Source of the DNA: Glandiceps talaboti
Lineage: Eukaryota; Hemichordata; Enteropneusta; Spengelidae
Length of the DNA stretch: 64,000 nt
Assembly: GCF_964340395.1 (NCBI RefSeq)
Contig: NC_135556.1
Span: forward strand, 20,593,642 to 20,657,641
Direction of reading: 5' to 3'
Part shown: positions 38,216 to 50,132 of the stretch, in pieces
Numbering within the stretch: the stretch's first letter is position 1
How the letters are laid out: each line of letters opens with the position of its first letter
Position numbers and translations under genes: made by a program
Notes under the pieces: model-generated
Seen by the model: only the letters and a program-made list of their open reading frames with translations
What the model was told of the DNA's origin: nothing
Databases searched by the model: none

Positions 38216-39762
38216 TTTTGAACCTGTCACAGTGATGGAACTGTACTAGTTGTAACTTTAGTATAATTTTCCAATCAGACAACCACAATACCAGTAATTA
38301 AACATTGTACATGGTAATCGTGATTGCCGTTGAGGGCGTGGACCCAAAATCATTTGATTTATCGTGCATATAGCTACGTAAAATACGCATACCCACAGTT
38401 GATGCAATACTGTTCATGGTGTACGATATTACAAGTATTTGTACCCATCAAAACATCTTCAAAAAACTGTTCCAGTTGCAGCTAGTGCATCTTTAATTCA
38501 CTTCTGCAATAATGTGTATTGTACACCTATTCAGGAATACGTGAATGGATATATAAGTATTGTTTTCACACCCTTGACCCTGTGAATAGCTTTGATAAAA
38601 GTTTCCTTTGTCCAAGGTCTCATAAGGGGCTGGTCATTGTTAAAGGTGGTTCAAAATGCCCCATACCACTGTGACAACCTTGAAAAATATTCTTTATACG
38701 TCTCGTAACTAGTAAATCCAAGCTATCTATTCTTATACTGCCTATTGTTCTCCCTTTAGGGGATTATGACGTCATAGAGGGTACCATACCATGTCAGTTA
38801 GTATAGTAGGCAATGGCGGACATTAGTAATACTGACTTTAATATTCGTCAGAATTTATCTGAGAGTGATAAATCTTCTTTCTATGACGATTTTACCATGT
38901 TTGATAAATTGATCTGGCTTTTTATGTAGGTGTCGTGTCCTACAATAGCAACAATAGTGAAAATACGAGTCATGTTGGAGAGTATATCGGATTCAAGTTG
39001 ATTGTCAAATTCTTTTGCCGATTCGGACCTCGATATAACTAGGAGCTCAAAGTACTGTTACAAGTCGATATCGAAATTCCTCTACTTATATTGTATTGAC
39101 TCAAAAAAATAATTCGAACAAAAAATAATGTTTCGATTGCCGATTTTTTCCCGTCCCAGAAGTTGATTGCTACTAAAGCTCAATGGCCTTTGACTACCTG
39201 GGCGAGACAATCAGCCTAATATAATTGTATTGTCTATATATGAAATAATAGTGACTATAAATGTTTCACAGTTTTCGTTGTGGTATTGCATTGTCGCATG
39301 CTTGGCTTGTGACAGTGAGTTTACATCTATTATTTTTGGCCAGGGATGTCTCAGTCGAGGGCGCGATACTCTAGACTTACTGAGCCCGAGTCTGCGACTT
39401 ACGTATTTTACTCGCATTCGGACAACAGAAGTAGACCTCGTCGACTTGTTGGGGACTCAAATTATTGCGTGTTTTTTATCATGGTGTACAGGTGATTATT
39501 AGGAGTCTTTAATTATCGGTAGTTGGGTAGTGTTGTCAAAGCAGCACTTTTGTTTCTCGTGTAGTCACCCCTGCGGTATGACTGTTCCCGATCAAAGCTG
39601 AAGTAGTGTACCTATGGACTCGGACCACTCTTAGGTTGAATTTACCCATATAATCCATATTTATCAATTAGATAATTGCAAAATTTTTAAAGTCATACAG
39701 AAATAATGTCTCGAACTTCAAAACAAACAGACATCAGAGCGAACGTGGCTCATATCTAATTG

Positions 39763-39834
39763 CAGGCTTTCGCTCATAACCATGTGTTGGGGGTCGCGAC
39801 CTTGATTGCATGCTGACGTCAATATTGTCCAATC
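39763..39834 (+). repeat. Short dispersed element, direct copy
   Basis: Partner of 36001-36073. At the aligned place in unit 1 (about 23967) the two ends GCAGGCT and GCATGCT are fused, as if a microhomology deletion removed the middle. The element was therefore probably present before the segmental duplication at this site. Confidence 0.6.
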
Positions 39835-40772
39835 ACATAGAATATCATGATCACATTGCGATGTTTGATTCGTTAGTTTCCTAAACTGTATACTTCTGAT
39901 ACCATGATTCGTTACAAAATTATTTTGATGAATATTAACAAGGCATGTTACATGCCATCGTAAGGGAAACCTTACAAGTTTCTTTACACGAGTTGCTAAA
40001 GTCATTAAATGAAAACCCGAGACTCACGAAATTTCGTAATTCTTTTACAACTTACTGCTTGTAATAAAATCTGGTTAATAAACCCCCCTTTTCGTCATTT
40101 TTATCGATAACTAGCAAGTAACTTATATGAACCTCAGCTTTTTAGTGGTACACAGTGATGTTTACATGTAATGACTCGGAGTGTGCCTCCTTGGAGCAAA
40201 TCGAATCAAAAGCCTATTAGTGTCCTAATACGCCATCTTGAAGTTTTCCTTGGGTATTCGATAATACTAGTATATTTACTTTATTTGAGATGAAATATGT
40301 TTACTTTGTTGTTAAATGTGACACTAAAAAAGCGACATGAGTGAGCGGGATAAAACTTATGCCTTCACAAATGACACAGATGATAGTCAGGTAGTGTGGG
40401 TAAACATCGATTCAGTAAAGGTTGGTTAAGACATGTAGATTGTAGTTTTTATTTACTGATGTCTATAACAACCATCAATGATGCATTTTTTTCTTAATAT
40501 TGTTGAGTTTTAGTCAGCTGTTGACAACGCTCGTCACAGCCCGAATGCTAAAGTAGTCTCTAACGTCAAAAATAGGCGTGGTCTAGGTGGGACCGGAAAT
40601 ACCCGAAAACAAGCATTTCGTTGCAGTATTGTTATTTAAACAAAATGACTTGCGATTTGAGAGATTTTTTTGTAAATCTTTTTTCTCTTTAATACATTAT
40701 CATTTTATGTTTTCCATAGGATACCGTCTCAAATCACAAAAACAGCTTTCCCCTCGTCGTACACAAGTCACT

Positions 40773-43700
40773 ATGGATGGCCAGAACAGTAAAGAGTCCT
40801 CAAAGAGTGAGGCAAACATAAAGAGCATCTCAAAATCAGAAGAAAGTAAGTTGAATTCGTGCTTTGGTAACATTTGGTTTTTCGTGATACTTTTCACTTT
40901 AACTATCTTGGTGTATGGAATGATAACAACTTATTTTTACGCCATACTCACTACGATGGAAAGACGTTACAACCTAAGTACCTCGCATCTAAGTTCGCTG
41001 ATAAGCATCGGACAGGCCGCTGTGTTGATCGCTATCATGCCTGTTTCTTACCTCGGTGGACGTCCAAGTAGTAGCCGTCCTCGCTGGATTGGCTGTGGAC
41101 TCCTAACCTTAGGGCTGTCCACTTTTATAATGACGCTGCCACAGTTCCTGTTAGGCGAATATAGATATAGCGATACTGCTCACATGCACAATGATACCAT
41201 CGAGATGAATCTGTGTTCAGAAAACATCACACTAGAAGATAGAGATTCTACATGCAACGTTGAGAAGAAGACTACGAAAGACAGCGAAGTGGCATACATT
41301 ATAATGGTTATTGGAATAGTGATAATGGGTTCAGCTTACAGTACCTTGTATACCCTCGGATCTTCCTACGTAGATGACCATGCTAAGCACGTGTCATCAG
41401 CACTCTACCTCGGTAAGTATTCCATCATTGTATACTACTGGCCTCCTTGACAGCGTCGAAAACCAAAGTCTTTCCTCTTTACTACAGTCTAAAACCACTG
41501 TACTCTTCACGACAGCAATGTAAACTATTAACATCTTTACGATAGTGTCGTAAACTACTAGTCTTTACGCTTATGCTATAACTGTTTTCTATTCCATATG
41601 TAAATAATAGAAAAATAAGTTTGCGATAACCCGCCGGACCCTAACAATTGTTTTCAATTCAAAAGGTTTAAAAAACGGTGAGAATGTACTTGTATTTACT
41701 TACACACATTACAGTGCCAAAGTAGCCTTTTTCATTAAAGAAAATATTCCAGAGAAACCCCAACTCTTTCAAGACTGTAAGCTGAATTTATGCAGTACAG
41801 TATACTTCGTCTCATATATAATTGCTTGCCTTTACTCCTCATCAAACTATCACAGAAGTACTGTGACTATCGAGTATCATATCTGAGGGTCAAAAAATTA
41901 GATAATTAATCAATCAATCAATAAATAAACAAATAAACAAATATATAAACAAATAAATAAACAAACAAACAAATGAACAATACTTAATTAATTAATTGAT
42001 TAATACAATGGAAAAATCCCACCTATCTACCCTATTTTCTGATTTAGAAGTACATTTTTTATATTTGCTCAAGTGGATATTTCAGAATGAAAACTAGAAA
42101 ACAGACTGGTTTATAAGCTGTCAATAGATTTTATTTTTAAAATGATAGAAGTTACAGAATCTTGACAAGTAATCACGTGTTCTGATTGGCTAACATACCT
42201 GGAGTGTGAGTGCAAAATGAGTCACTATGTCTGGTTTATCTATTGCATTAATTCTAGGTCTTCTTGATTATGCAATTTTGAAATCCATTTATTGCTTTGC
42301 CTTTGAATTCTAAAATAGAGACATGGTTTCATGAAATGTTCAGCATTTTTCCACACTATGATTATATTGAATTGTCTCTCGATAGGTATAATGAGCACAA
42401 TGTGGGGACTTGGATCATTCGCGACTAGCATACTTGCAGCAGGATGTCTACTCCTCTACGTTGATTTCAATAGAGTTGATGTATCGTCCCTGAAGATCGA
42501 CAATTCAGATCCGAAATGGATTGGAGCTTGGTGGCTTGGACAACTCTGTTTGGCAGTCATTTGTGTTCTGATTGCAATTCCATTCTTCCTCGTCCCAAAG
42601 GAATCACCGAGGGTTCGAAAAGGACGTTCACATCGGAATGAGCAAACCAAAATGGATGAGGCTGAAGGGCGCCATGAGGAAAGCACCATGGGATTATTAA
42701 ATAAGCTAAAGGGTAGGTGGATAATTATTTCCACACGAGGTAAATGAAGTTTGAATATAGCAAAGGAAACATTCATACACGGTTATTACATGTATATATT
42801 GGTTTTGCATTTTAACTACACTAGCTGCAACTGGAATGTTACTTGAAAACTGTTCCGTTAGACGTGGTGATTTACTCCTAAGAAAGTACAAAATGAACAG
42901 TATCAAATCTCCCGTGAGTAAAAATATTTGTGTAGCTTTACACGTAATATTGTACAATAAATCGAATCAAATTGATTTTTGTTGGTCAGCACCCAAAAAA
43001 TCGGCTACCCAAAGCAATCACGATTTCGACCTGTTACAGTAACCGTACTGTAATAGGTAAAATCGATAACTGTGTGTTTGAATAACGTCTTATTCGTATT
43101 TTAACAATTTTCAGTGAAAGTATTGGTTGTGTGATCAAAAATATTCTTTCGAGTACTTTAACAACCCATGGGTGAATAGTTTTTACAAATGAATTATCGC
43201 TGGAATCATTTTATTACTCACCCAACGACCTCATGATAATTAACACTGATAGTTTTAATTTCTACTGGTCAGTATCTCTTTATCAAACACCCAATGAGTC
43301 GCTGAATATCCCTTATTTCGCTGTGTACATCATTTATACATCAGACACTATAGAAAATTTTCTATAGTGCCCTGATTTATGCATGGCTTTCCATTTCAAG
43401 GAATCTTACTGTTGCTTTGGCGATACCTTATTGACCCACGCTATATGACGCTGGTGTTGGGATACGGATTTGACTTGGGCTCAACTATTGGTATGTGGCC
43501 GTTTATTCCCAAATACTTTGAAGTTCTCATTGGACTGACTCCTTCAGAGGCTAACATATATGCAGGTAGGTTACGCACAAGAAGTGAGCATTGACTCTAA
43601 ATGGATAATCTTTGTTACAGGTAGATTGCACAAACAACCTTTAAGTTTGTTATTGTGTAATGATCTTTAAACTGGTGATAAATACAAATAAAATCATGGA

Positions 43701-46700
43701 ACTGTCTGATTCATCATCACCTGATTAAAAATCTTACTAACACTGCTTAACAAATATCTTTATTGTAAGATTTATTTTGAGCTAGACAATAAAATAGCAG
43801 TGATGTATGTATGTATGTATGTATGTATGTATGTATGTATGTATGTATGTATATATATGTGTGTGTGTATGTATGTATGTATGTATGTATGTATGTATGT
43901 ATGTATGTCTATCCCAGTCTATGGACAAGATCTTTCAACAAGTGCTGCACTAATTCTAATGAAATTTGCTACACTTTTTTATATGAATCGAAATAATTCT
44001 GTTCTGGTAAAACAAATAGTAATAAATAATTTGCATAATTAACTATATTCAGCAATTAGACTACGATGTAATATAATAAGATGTTGATGTAGTTTTTTTA
44101 GTGAGTCATTTGCATAAGTGGTATTCGGAAATTAAGCAATAGCTTAAGAGTGTAAGCTTTAAATTTCAAACAATTTGGGTACATAGGCGAATAATAACAA
44201 ATCCCACGTGTTCTGTAAAGTTTGTTGGTCTGGCTTTTGATTATAACTAATTTGCATAATCAATGACTATCTGCAGTTAGGTGATATTGTAAGAACGTGA
44301 ACTTCAAATGTCATATACTTTAATACATACATTAATAACAAAGTGTATGTACATACATATAAAGCTCACAGATGTAACTTTTGATTTTAATTATTCATTT
44401 GCATAATTGGTGATTCTTTATAATTGCTTAAATATGGAAAGCTACAAATCTCATATAATTTAGACATACAAAATGATGACATAGCGCATGTGTCGTATAA
44501 AGCTTCTTGGAGTAGCTTTTGATTTTTAATTAGAGTTATTTGCATAATTACTTTTGTTTTTTCCATTAGGCAAAGCTCAAGAACGCAATCTTCAAAATTT
44601 TATAGAATTTAATTGATATATTGACAATAAAAAGCGCAAGTGCTTTATAAAGGTAGCTTATTGACGTAGCATTCACTTTTAATTTATTATTTTTCATAAT
44701 TAAGCAATATCTGAAGAATGTAATATGCAAACTTGGTATAATTCGACAGATACATTGATGTTGACACAGTGCACGTGCATTAAACGCTTGTTGATGTTGC
44801 TTTTAATGAGTTCATTGTATGATTAATTTATTTGGCTTTTGAATATGTTAATTACACAATCTTCTCATTTCGTTTAATTCACTACATACAATGACGATAA
44901 CAAATTGTACTTTTCATCTAAGGCTTATTGGTGTAGTATGTAATTGTAATCAATCATTTGAATAATTAGTGAGTTTTTGTTATTAGACAGTTTCTTAAGG
45001 TTGTATGTAAGCTTTAAATTTCATACAATCCTGTATATTCATTGGAAATAATGAAGAACGCGTGTCTGAGATAGCGAATTATGTATTTTCAAATTATTAA
45101 TTATTTTTTACCAATTTGTTACAGCATTGAAAAAGAAAACAATATTTTACATTCTGATGCAAGTTTCACATTCCATGCAACTTAGTACATGCATCGATGT
45201 TCATTTTAATTTCATTTCATGGATTTGATAATTACGCAATATCTCAATGAGGTATATACGTGGTGAAAAATATAGAAATGACCATCCCTTACAGAAGGCA
45301 TTTCAGTTCACATCTGTTACCTTGATACGCTGTTGCTGTCAGGTGACTGTATTCGACATTCAAAACGAAGAAAATATCACAGATATGTAACAAAATGGAA
45401 TATCCATGATTTAAACAACTGTATCAAAATTTGACTTCTTGGGGGAACTTTATGATCTAAAATACTTGCAATAATTTAGTCTAGGGCGCCCTAACTTCCC
45501 AAATTATCAGGCATTCAGCTATGAAGCAGGTCGTTATTCCCGAAATGTCAGTTCTTTAATGTGCATGTTTGGACAGTGGACGTTTTCATTTTTCAGCGAA
45601 GCGTTAATATGCTAATTCTGACCCTAGCAACATTACCGTATATTATCAATATCATGACTAAATCTTGATATTGTGCACCCCCAAGTGTATTAATTCATGT
45701 ATAGGTAAATGTACGTGTGTGAGAGACTGTAACTCGCGGTAACATAATACAATAAACAGTAAATGTTTATGTACAGTATATTCTTCACGAGTATAATTCA
45801 TACAAGAAAGAATTTCTGTCGTCATGATCACGTCATTAGCTTCCCTGCTTGAATTTTACATGGTGCCTTATAATTATTCAAGATCGTGCATTTGCTGAAT
45901 ATTTCAACATGCTAGTATAGTGCTTACAGACAAAATAAACCTCTAATTTATAGGTAAAATGTCATTTTATAAGTAACTGAACAATGTTCTGTAAATAAAT
46001 TATGTTGTTGAATTTTACCTTAAAATGCCCTAATTACAGCTCGTACAATTTTGGGGACATGAACGAGTCTACTGTTTTCTTCAATCAGGGATCTTCTTCA
46101 GCATACAAATCGCCTTATCCAGCCTTATTGGAGGAATTATCATTAACAAGTTCAAGCTACAAGAAATTGGTATGTCTAAATTCTTGGTAATTGCTCTTGC
46201 ACTTGGAACTTTGAGTACCGTGTTTATCTACCCCTTCCATTGTGGTGGTATCGAAATAAGTGGTGTAAGGTAAGAAACAGTTAGACTGCTTTTTATTCAA
46301 AATTTGAAAGTCACTGAAACAAGTGTGTCCTCACTTAAACAAATTATATTGATTATGTCTAGATTTTAATAGCGCTGATGACGTTTATAAATCAACATGA
46401 AATTGATTCTTCAAACACGGATTTATCATCGTCCAAATTTATAAAGTCGATAATGACTTTGTATTGTAACTGTTGTCAATTGTTATTGATAGGTGTTGGA
46501 TATTCCAACCTGTGTATTTATTGCGTAAATAATTTGCAAAAATATGGATTCCAGTGTTGTATATGTAGGAAAACATTGAATGAATAATACAAATTGCAAT
46601 ATCTAAGATTCGATTACTCCTTTACAGTAAGGGATGATTGCACAATGTCCCAAAGCTCAATTTCGATGGTTTAGGGAGGTTGGGGATTTGGATCAATGCG

Positions 46701-49663
46701 ATTGCTGAACTTCATTTTGGCACTTCTAACCAAATTCCGAAAACGTTCACCCTTTCAATAATAACAGTTTCTGTATTTACTACTGAGATGTTGATAAGTT
46801 GATAAAAACTTACTTCTAATGCGAGATACAGTGGTGGGTTTACGGTAGTGTTTTGATGTTTTTACCATCATCTCCCGACAGTAACAAGGTTCATAAAGTT
46901 GGAACGTGTTTACCATCTTTTCATTGCATCGATCGTAGTGGTGTGATCGCTACAGTTTTCACCGTAGTTTACATCATATATAAACGTGTGATTTCGCACT
47001 TGGGAACGTTCGTTGACGGGGGGGGGGGGGGGGGGGGTTGTCCTAAACGGACGATATTTGTTTATTGAGGTTGTATGACATTATGCGATGGCCATCAAAT
47101 TCATAGGGCAGCCACCACCTGGTAATGTCCAGAACCTCCAACAGGCTCTGGTCCAGGATTCGGACAACATCATCATTGAGAACATTCGAAGGTTTATTAA
47201 TAGCATGGCATAGTCTCGGTTATGCCCATACATAACGTTCTTTACAGAGCCTCCATTTCCTTCCAGAAGCATCTAGTGCAAGATATGGGGTTGAATTGGT
47301 TTTATTTTAGCTCTCCGCTATGTAGCGAAGGTAGCGAGATTCAAAACTTACTCTTTTACATTCAGACACATTTTACGAATCTACATTAAATATCAGACTG
47401 TATTACCGTCACGTTTTTTTGTTCCCCACATGTGAATGTGTTTCGTTATAGTGAAGACGGCATAACCAAGACTCAACATTGTAATCAAAACTGTTCATGC
47501 TCTGTTGATCTCTTCGACCCTGTCTGTGGTTCAGATGGAAAAACGTATGTATCATCATGTCATGCAGGATGCAATCAGCTGGGTCAAAATGATGTAAGAA
47601 AATAATTAATCCCTTTGTGTAGTAATATTACTAATAAGAGGAATACTTCAGTCAGTCTTATTTTTGTCTTTTAGTGTTGATTACTGATAACAACTTTATT
47701 ATGTGTCATTTGGTGTGATCAATTTCATTTCAGTAACTTGTTAAACTTTGAAATCAGAGAAGTCCTAAGGTTCTACACTGTTAACCTCTTCAGTCATCGT
47801 GAGGATATCCAGTAAAGGTTTATGGGAAACTCTCCTATAAGGACATCACATATACGCCAATCTCTTTGTATTGACATCGTCTGACAAATATTGACAAATA
47901 TTACAACATCATTGCTGCATTTTCTTTGCTTCGCCACATATACTATAACAGCATATACTTTTTCAGGCATGTCAGTCGATTAAAATGAGAAATTTGCACT
48001 TCATTTTTTTCGTACCTGACAATAAGACAGAAGCAATGTTTAACCGAATGTTGTCGCGCAAGAAGATTCAGAACCAAACAACGCTTTGCTTTTGCTTACT
48101 CTAGATCTCCTTGTTTCCATAGTAATATAAATGCGTACTATCTGTTATGTAGACATACACGGAATGTGGATGTATGCAAGGACAAGTGAATGGTACCGAT
48201 ACCCTGACGATGGCTTCCAGTGGGATGTGTAATCATATAGAAACGTGTTCCCTCTTCTATCCATTATTGATTGCGTTGGCATTTCATGTGTTCGTAAATA
48301 ACCTAACAGAGACCCCATGTTTGATTCTAACAATGAGGTAGGGAAAATTGTTGTATTCTAATTAAACCAGGGATTACAGTTATGCCTTCTATATTTGATA
48401 TATAATTCACTGGTAAACATTCTCAAATTGATGAACACAAGAACACAGTATACAGTATCAGTTCTACAATGCATGGTGTTACCTCTTCGATGTGAAGCAT
48501 TGTACTCGTTTCTGTCCAATCACTTTAACAACAGCAAACCTCACCATCACCACCATCACTCCCCTTCCCTTTTCTTCTTTCTTCTTCAGATCAGGGCCAC
48601 CAAACCACAAGTCTTTTGGTCTTGGCTTAAGAATCGTTATAAACCGTTGTTTAGGTACGTAAATCTGACAAGAATAGTTATAGCGCATGTCCTACCGTTA
48701 TAAAGACTGAAAGCAAGAACCTTAGCACTATATTGAAGAATGTATGAATGGTGTGTAAAGAAGTCTGGTGATTATGTCGTTGCTATCAGGTGTACCCTGC
48801 GCAGAAAAACGTGCAATGCAAAATCCGCACACTGTCAGTCATGAATACTGTACGTTTGATGAATGTCAATTATGCTCTGTTCAATGTTAACTGTATGTCC
48901 CGTGCGTGTCATGCGACCTGTGTCATTAAATGTTAACTTGTGTCCCGTATGTGTAATGCTGCCTATGTATTTTCTTTCTTCCATTTCAATTCATTATATT
49001 TTACATCAGCGATTTCATTTCTACCAATTATGTTTAGTCTCAATGCCCTTTGTTCATCTGTACTTTCTGTTCTGCCAATCAGATTGCCTTCATCGGATCA
49101 CATGATCCACCCATATGGCAGTCTTTATTTGTAGCCAGACCGGCAACGTATATTACTTTGGTGTACATTTTCAGTTGCAGCTATCAAATAAAGTTGTGTT
49201 CAACTGTTTACAACGGCGTGTCCGTGTCAGCATATTTCTTTAAATAGGAATATAAAGTGAAATTGGACTGAGCTGCCTAGCAAACAATACATTTGTTGTC
49301 AATTTTTCATTCCTCCTCAAAGGTTTCATACCCGCACCGATGATCTATGGAATGGCGATTGATAAGTCTTGCAGTGTATGGAGAACATTTTGTGAAGGTT
49401 CAGCTAGAGGAGAGTGTTTGATCTATGACAACCAGGCCTTTCGACGCAACTTTGTGGTTGTAACACTTGGCCTGAAGTTTGTGGCATTTCTGCTCTACCT
49501 GTGTAACCATATTCTATGGAAAAGACGAGGGAACCAAGGTGGAGCTGATAACAGTGAGAAGACTTTCAAATACGAAGAAGTCAATCCTAACTCTGATCCT
49601 CTAGATTCCGTCAGTCAACGAAATGTCAACAATAAATCGTACACTCGTGTTTCTCAATTGTGA
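40773..49663 (+). CDS. Organic anion transporting polypeptide C (SLCO family, 8 exons)
   Basis: Exons: 40773-41412, 42386-42712, 43401-43565, 46089-46269, 47452-47593, 48153-48337, 48590-48654, 49323-49663. Exon lengths and phases equal those of gene B, giving 681 residues. The OATP signature reads DPKWIGAWWLGQL, and the Kazal-like loop keeps all cysteines seen in B. By hand count, changes from B fall 6, 7, 6, 2, 4, 4, 0 and 5 over exons 1-8; exon 3 changes LFGLTPSVANLYTG to LIGLTPSEANIYAG. Intron 3 has grown from 348 to 2523 bp through a mobile-element insertion, and intron 4 also carries an insertion. No disabling change was seen, so the gene looks functional. Expected role: organic anion transport at the plasma membrane, substrate unknown. 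Its promoter-proximal CRE is degraded compared with B. Confidence 0.9.
43646..45492 (+). mobile_element. Microsatellite-led tandem-repeat element in OATP C intron 3
   Basis: Absent from gene B intron 3, where TTTAAG and the AATTTCCCAAATTATCAGG flank are nearly adjacent. It begins with unique sequence, then an (ATGT)n run at about 43803-43910, then a degenerate tandem array of about 165-bp units to about 45300. Unit landmarks are GTAGCTTTTGATTTTAAT, CATTTGCATAATTA and AGCTTCAAAT-type words. It ends at a 12-bp palindrome, TAGGGCGCCCTA (45482-45493). A tetranucleotide microsatellite plus about 160-bp core repeats is the layout known for pearl/CvA-type non-autonomous elements of marine invertebrates, thought to be Helitron-related. 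That assignment is inference. Confidence 0.6.
46301..46758 (+). mobile_element. 458-bp insertion in OATP C intron 4 flanked by TTCAA
   Basis: Gene B has one TTCAA at this place; gene C has TTCAA at 46296-46300 and again at 46754-46758 with about 450 bp between, which looks like a 5-bp target duplication. No clear terminal inverted repeats are seen. The insert contains the small cysteine-rich frame at 46378-46587. Confidence 0.55.
46378..46587 (+). CDS. Small cysteine-rich ORF with RING/zinc-ribbon-like spacing
   Basis: An uninterrupted 69-codon frame from ATG to TAA. Its second half is CNCCQLLLIGVGYSNLCIYC followed by VNNLQKYGFQCCICRKTLNE. The C-x2-C, C-x2-C, C-x2-C order and the closing CxxCRK resemble a RING or related zinc-binding fold, although the usual histidine is missing. 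The first half is polar and low in complexity. It lies wholly inside an insertion specific to gene C. No promoter or splice context was found. It may be cargo or the remnant of a mobile element, or chance. Confidence 0.25.
   Translation: MTFINQHEIDSSNTDLSSSKFIKSIMTLYCNCCQLLLIGVGYSNLCIYCVNNLQKYGFQCCICRKTLNE
47018..47037 (+). repeat. G20 homopolymer
   Basis: Twenty consecutive G in OATP C intron 4. The aligned place in B (about 28539-28555) reads GGGGAGGGGAAGGGG, so a purine-rich G tract became a pure run in C. Such tracts can form quadruplexes and are error-prone in assembly. Confidence 0.8.
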
Positions 49664-49946
49664 TTTCATCAATATTTTGAGCATATGTCAGAGTATTATT
49701 TTCATCAGACTTATTTCAAATTTAACAGGTTTCAAATAAGATAGACGATTGTATTTACACAATTCTTTGCTACACAAACCATGACAGCATATATTCAGAA
49801 ACATCAAATTTCGAGACATTCTTTCAGGTGAAATCTTTTGTACAATGTTAGAATTACGAAATATCGATATATAAATTCAAACAAAATTAAACATGTTAAT
49901 TTGGGGAAATCATTATTTGTACGATATATTGAGCTGTTTTGTAACT

Positions 49947-49986
<40 letters not shown>

Positions 49987-50007
49987 TACATAGACAGACA
50001 GACAGAC
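49947..50007 (+). repeat. (GACA)n microsatellite downstream of OATP C
   Basis: About fourteen GACA units with one interruption (GACATACATA), followed by a purine-rich tail of GAGAGA-type words. It is absent from the aligned 3' flank of gene B. Confidence 0.85.
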
Positions 50008-50072
50008 GGAAACTGTGAGACAAAGAGAGGAGGTAGAAAGAGACAGATAGGGAGAGAAAAAGATAGAAATAC

Positions 50073-50103
50073 AGAGTGTATGATCTATGACAACCAAGCC
50101 TTT
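50073..50103 (+). pseudogene. Duplicated fragment of OATP exon 8
   Basis: This 31-bp stretch reads AGAGTGTATGATCTATGACA and on through CAACCAAGCCTTT. It matches the exon 8 segment encoding ECLIYDNQ(A/T)F with two mismatches to gene C and two to gene B. It sits in the 3' flank of gene C beside the (GACA)n tract, inside an insertion not found after gene B. It is too short to be functional. Confidence 0.6.
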
Positions 50104-50126
50104 ATACTTTCAGCTTATAATTTCAG

Positions 50127-50132
50127 AATAAA
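50127..50132 (+). terminator. Candidate polyadenylation signal of OATP C
   Basis: AATAAA in TTTCAGAATAAAAAAC, about 465 bp past the stop of gene C. No matching signal was found close behind the stop of gene B, so usage is uncertain. Confidence 0.3.

Noticed and set aside
43800-44042. Frame encoding repeated MYVC units
   Set aside because: It is a translation of the (ATGT)n microsatellite inside an intronic insertion.
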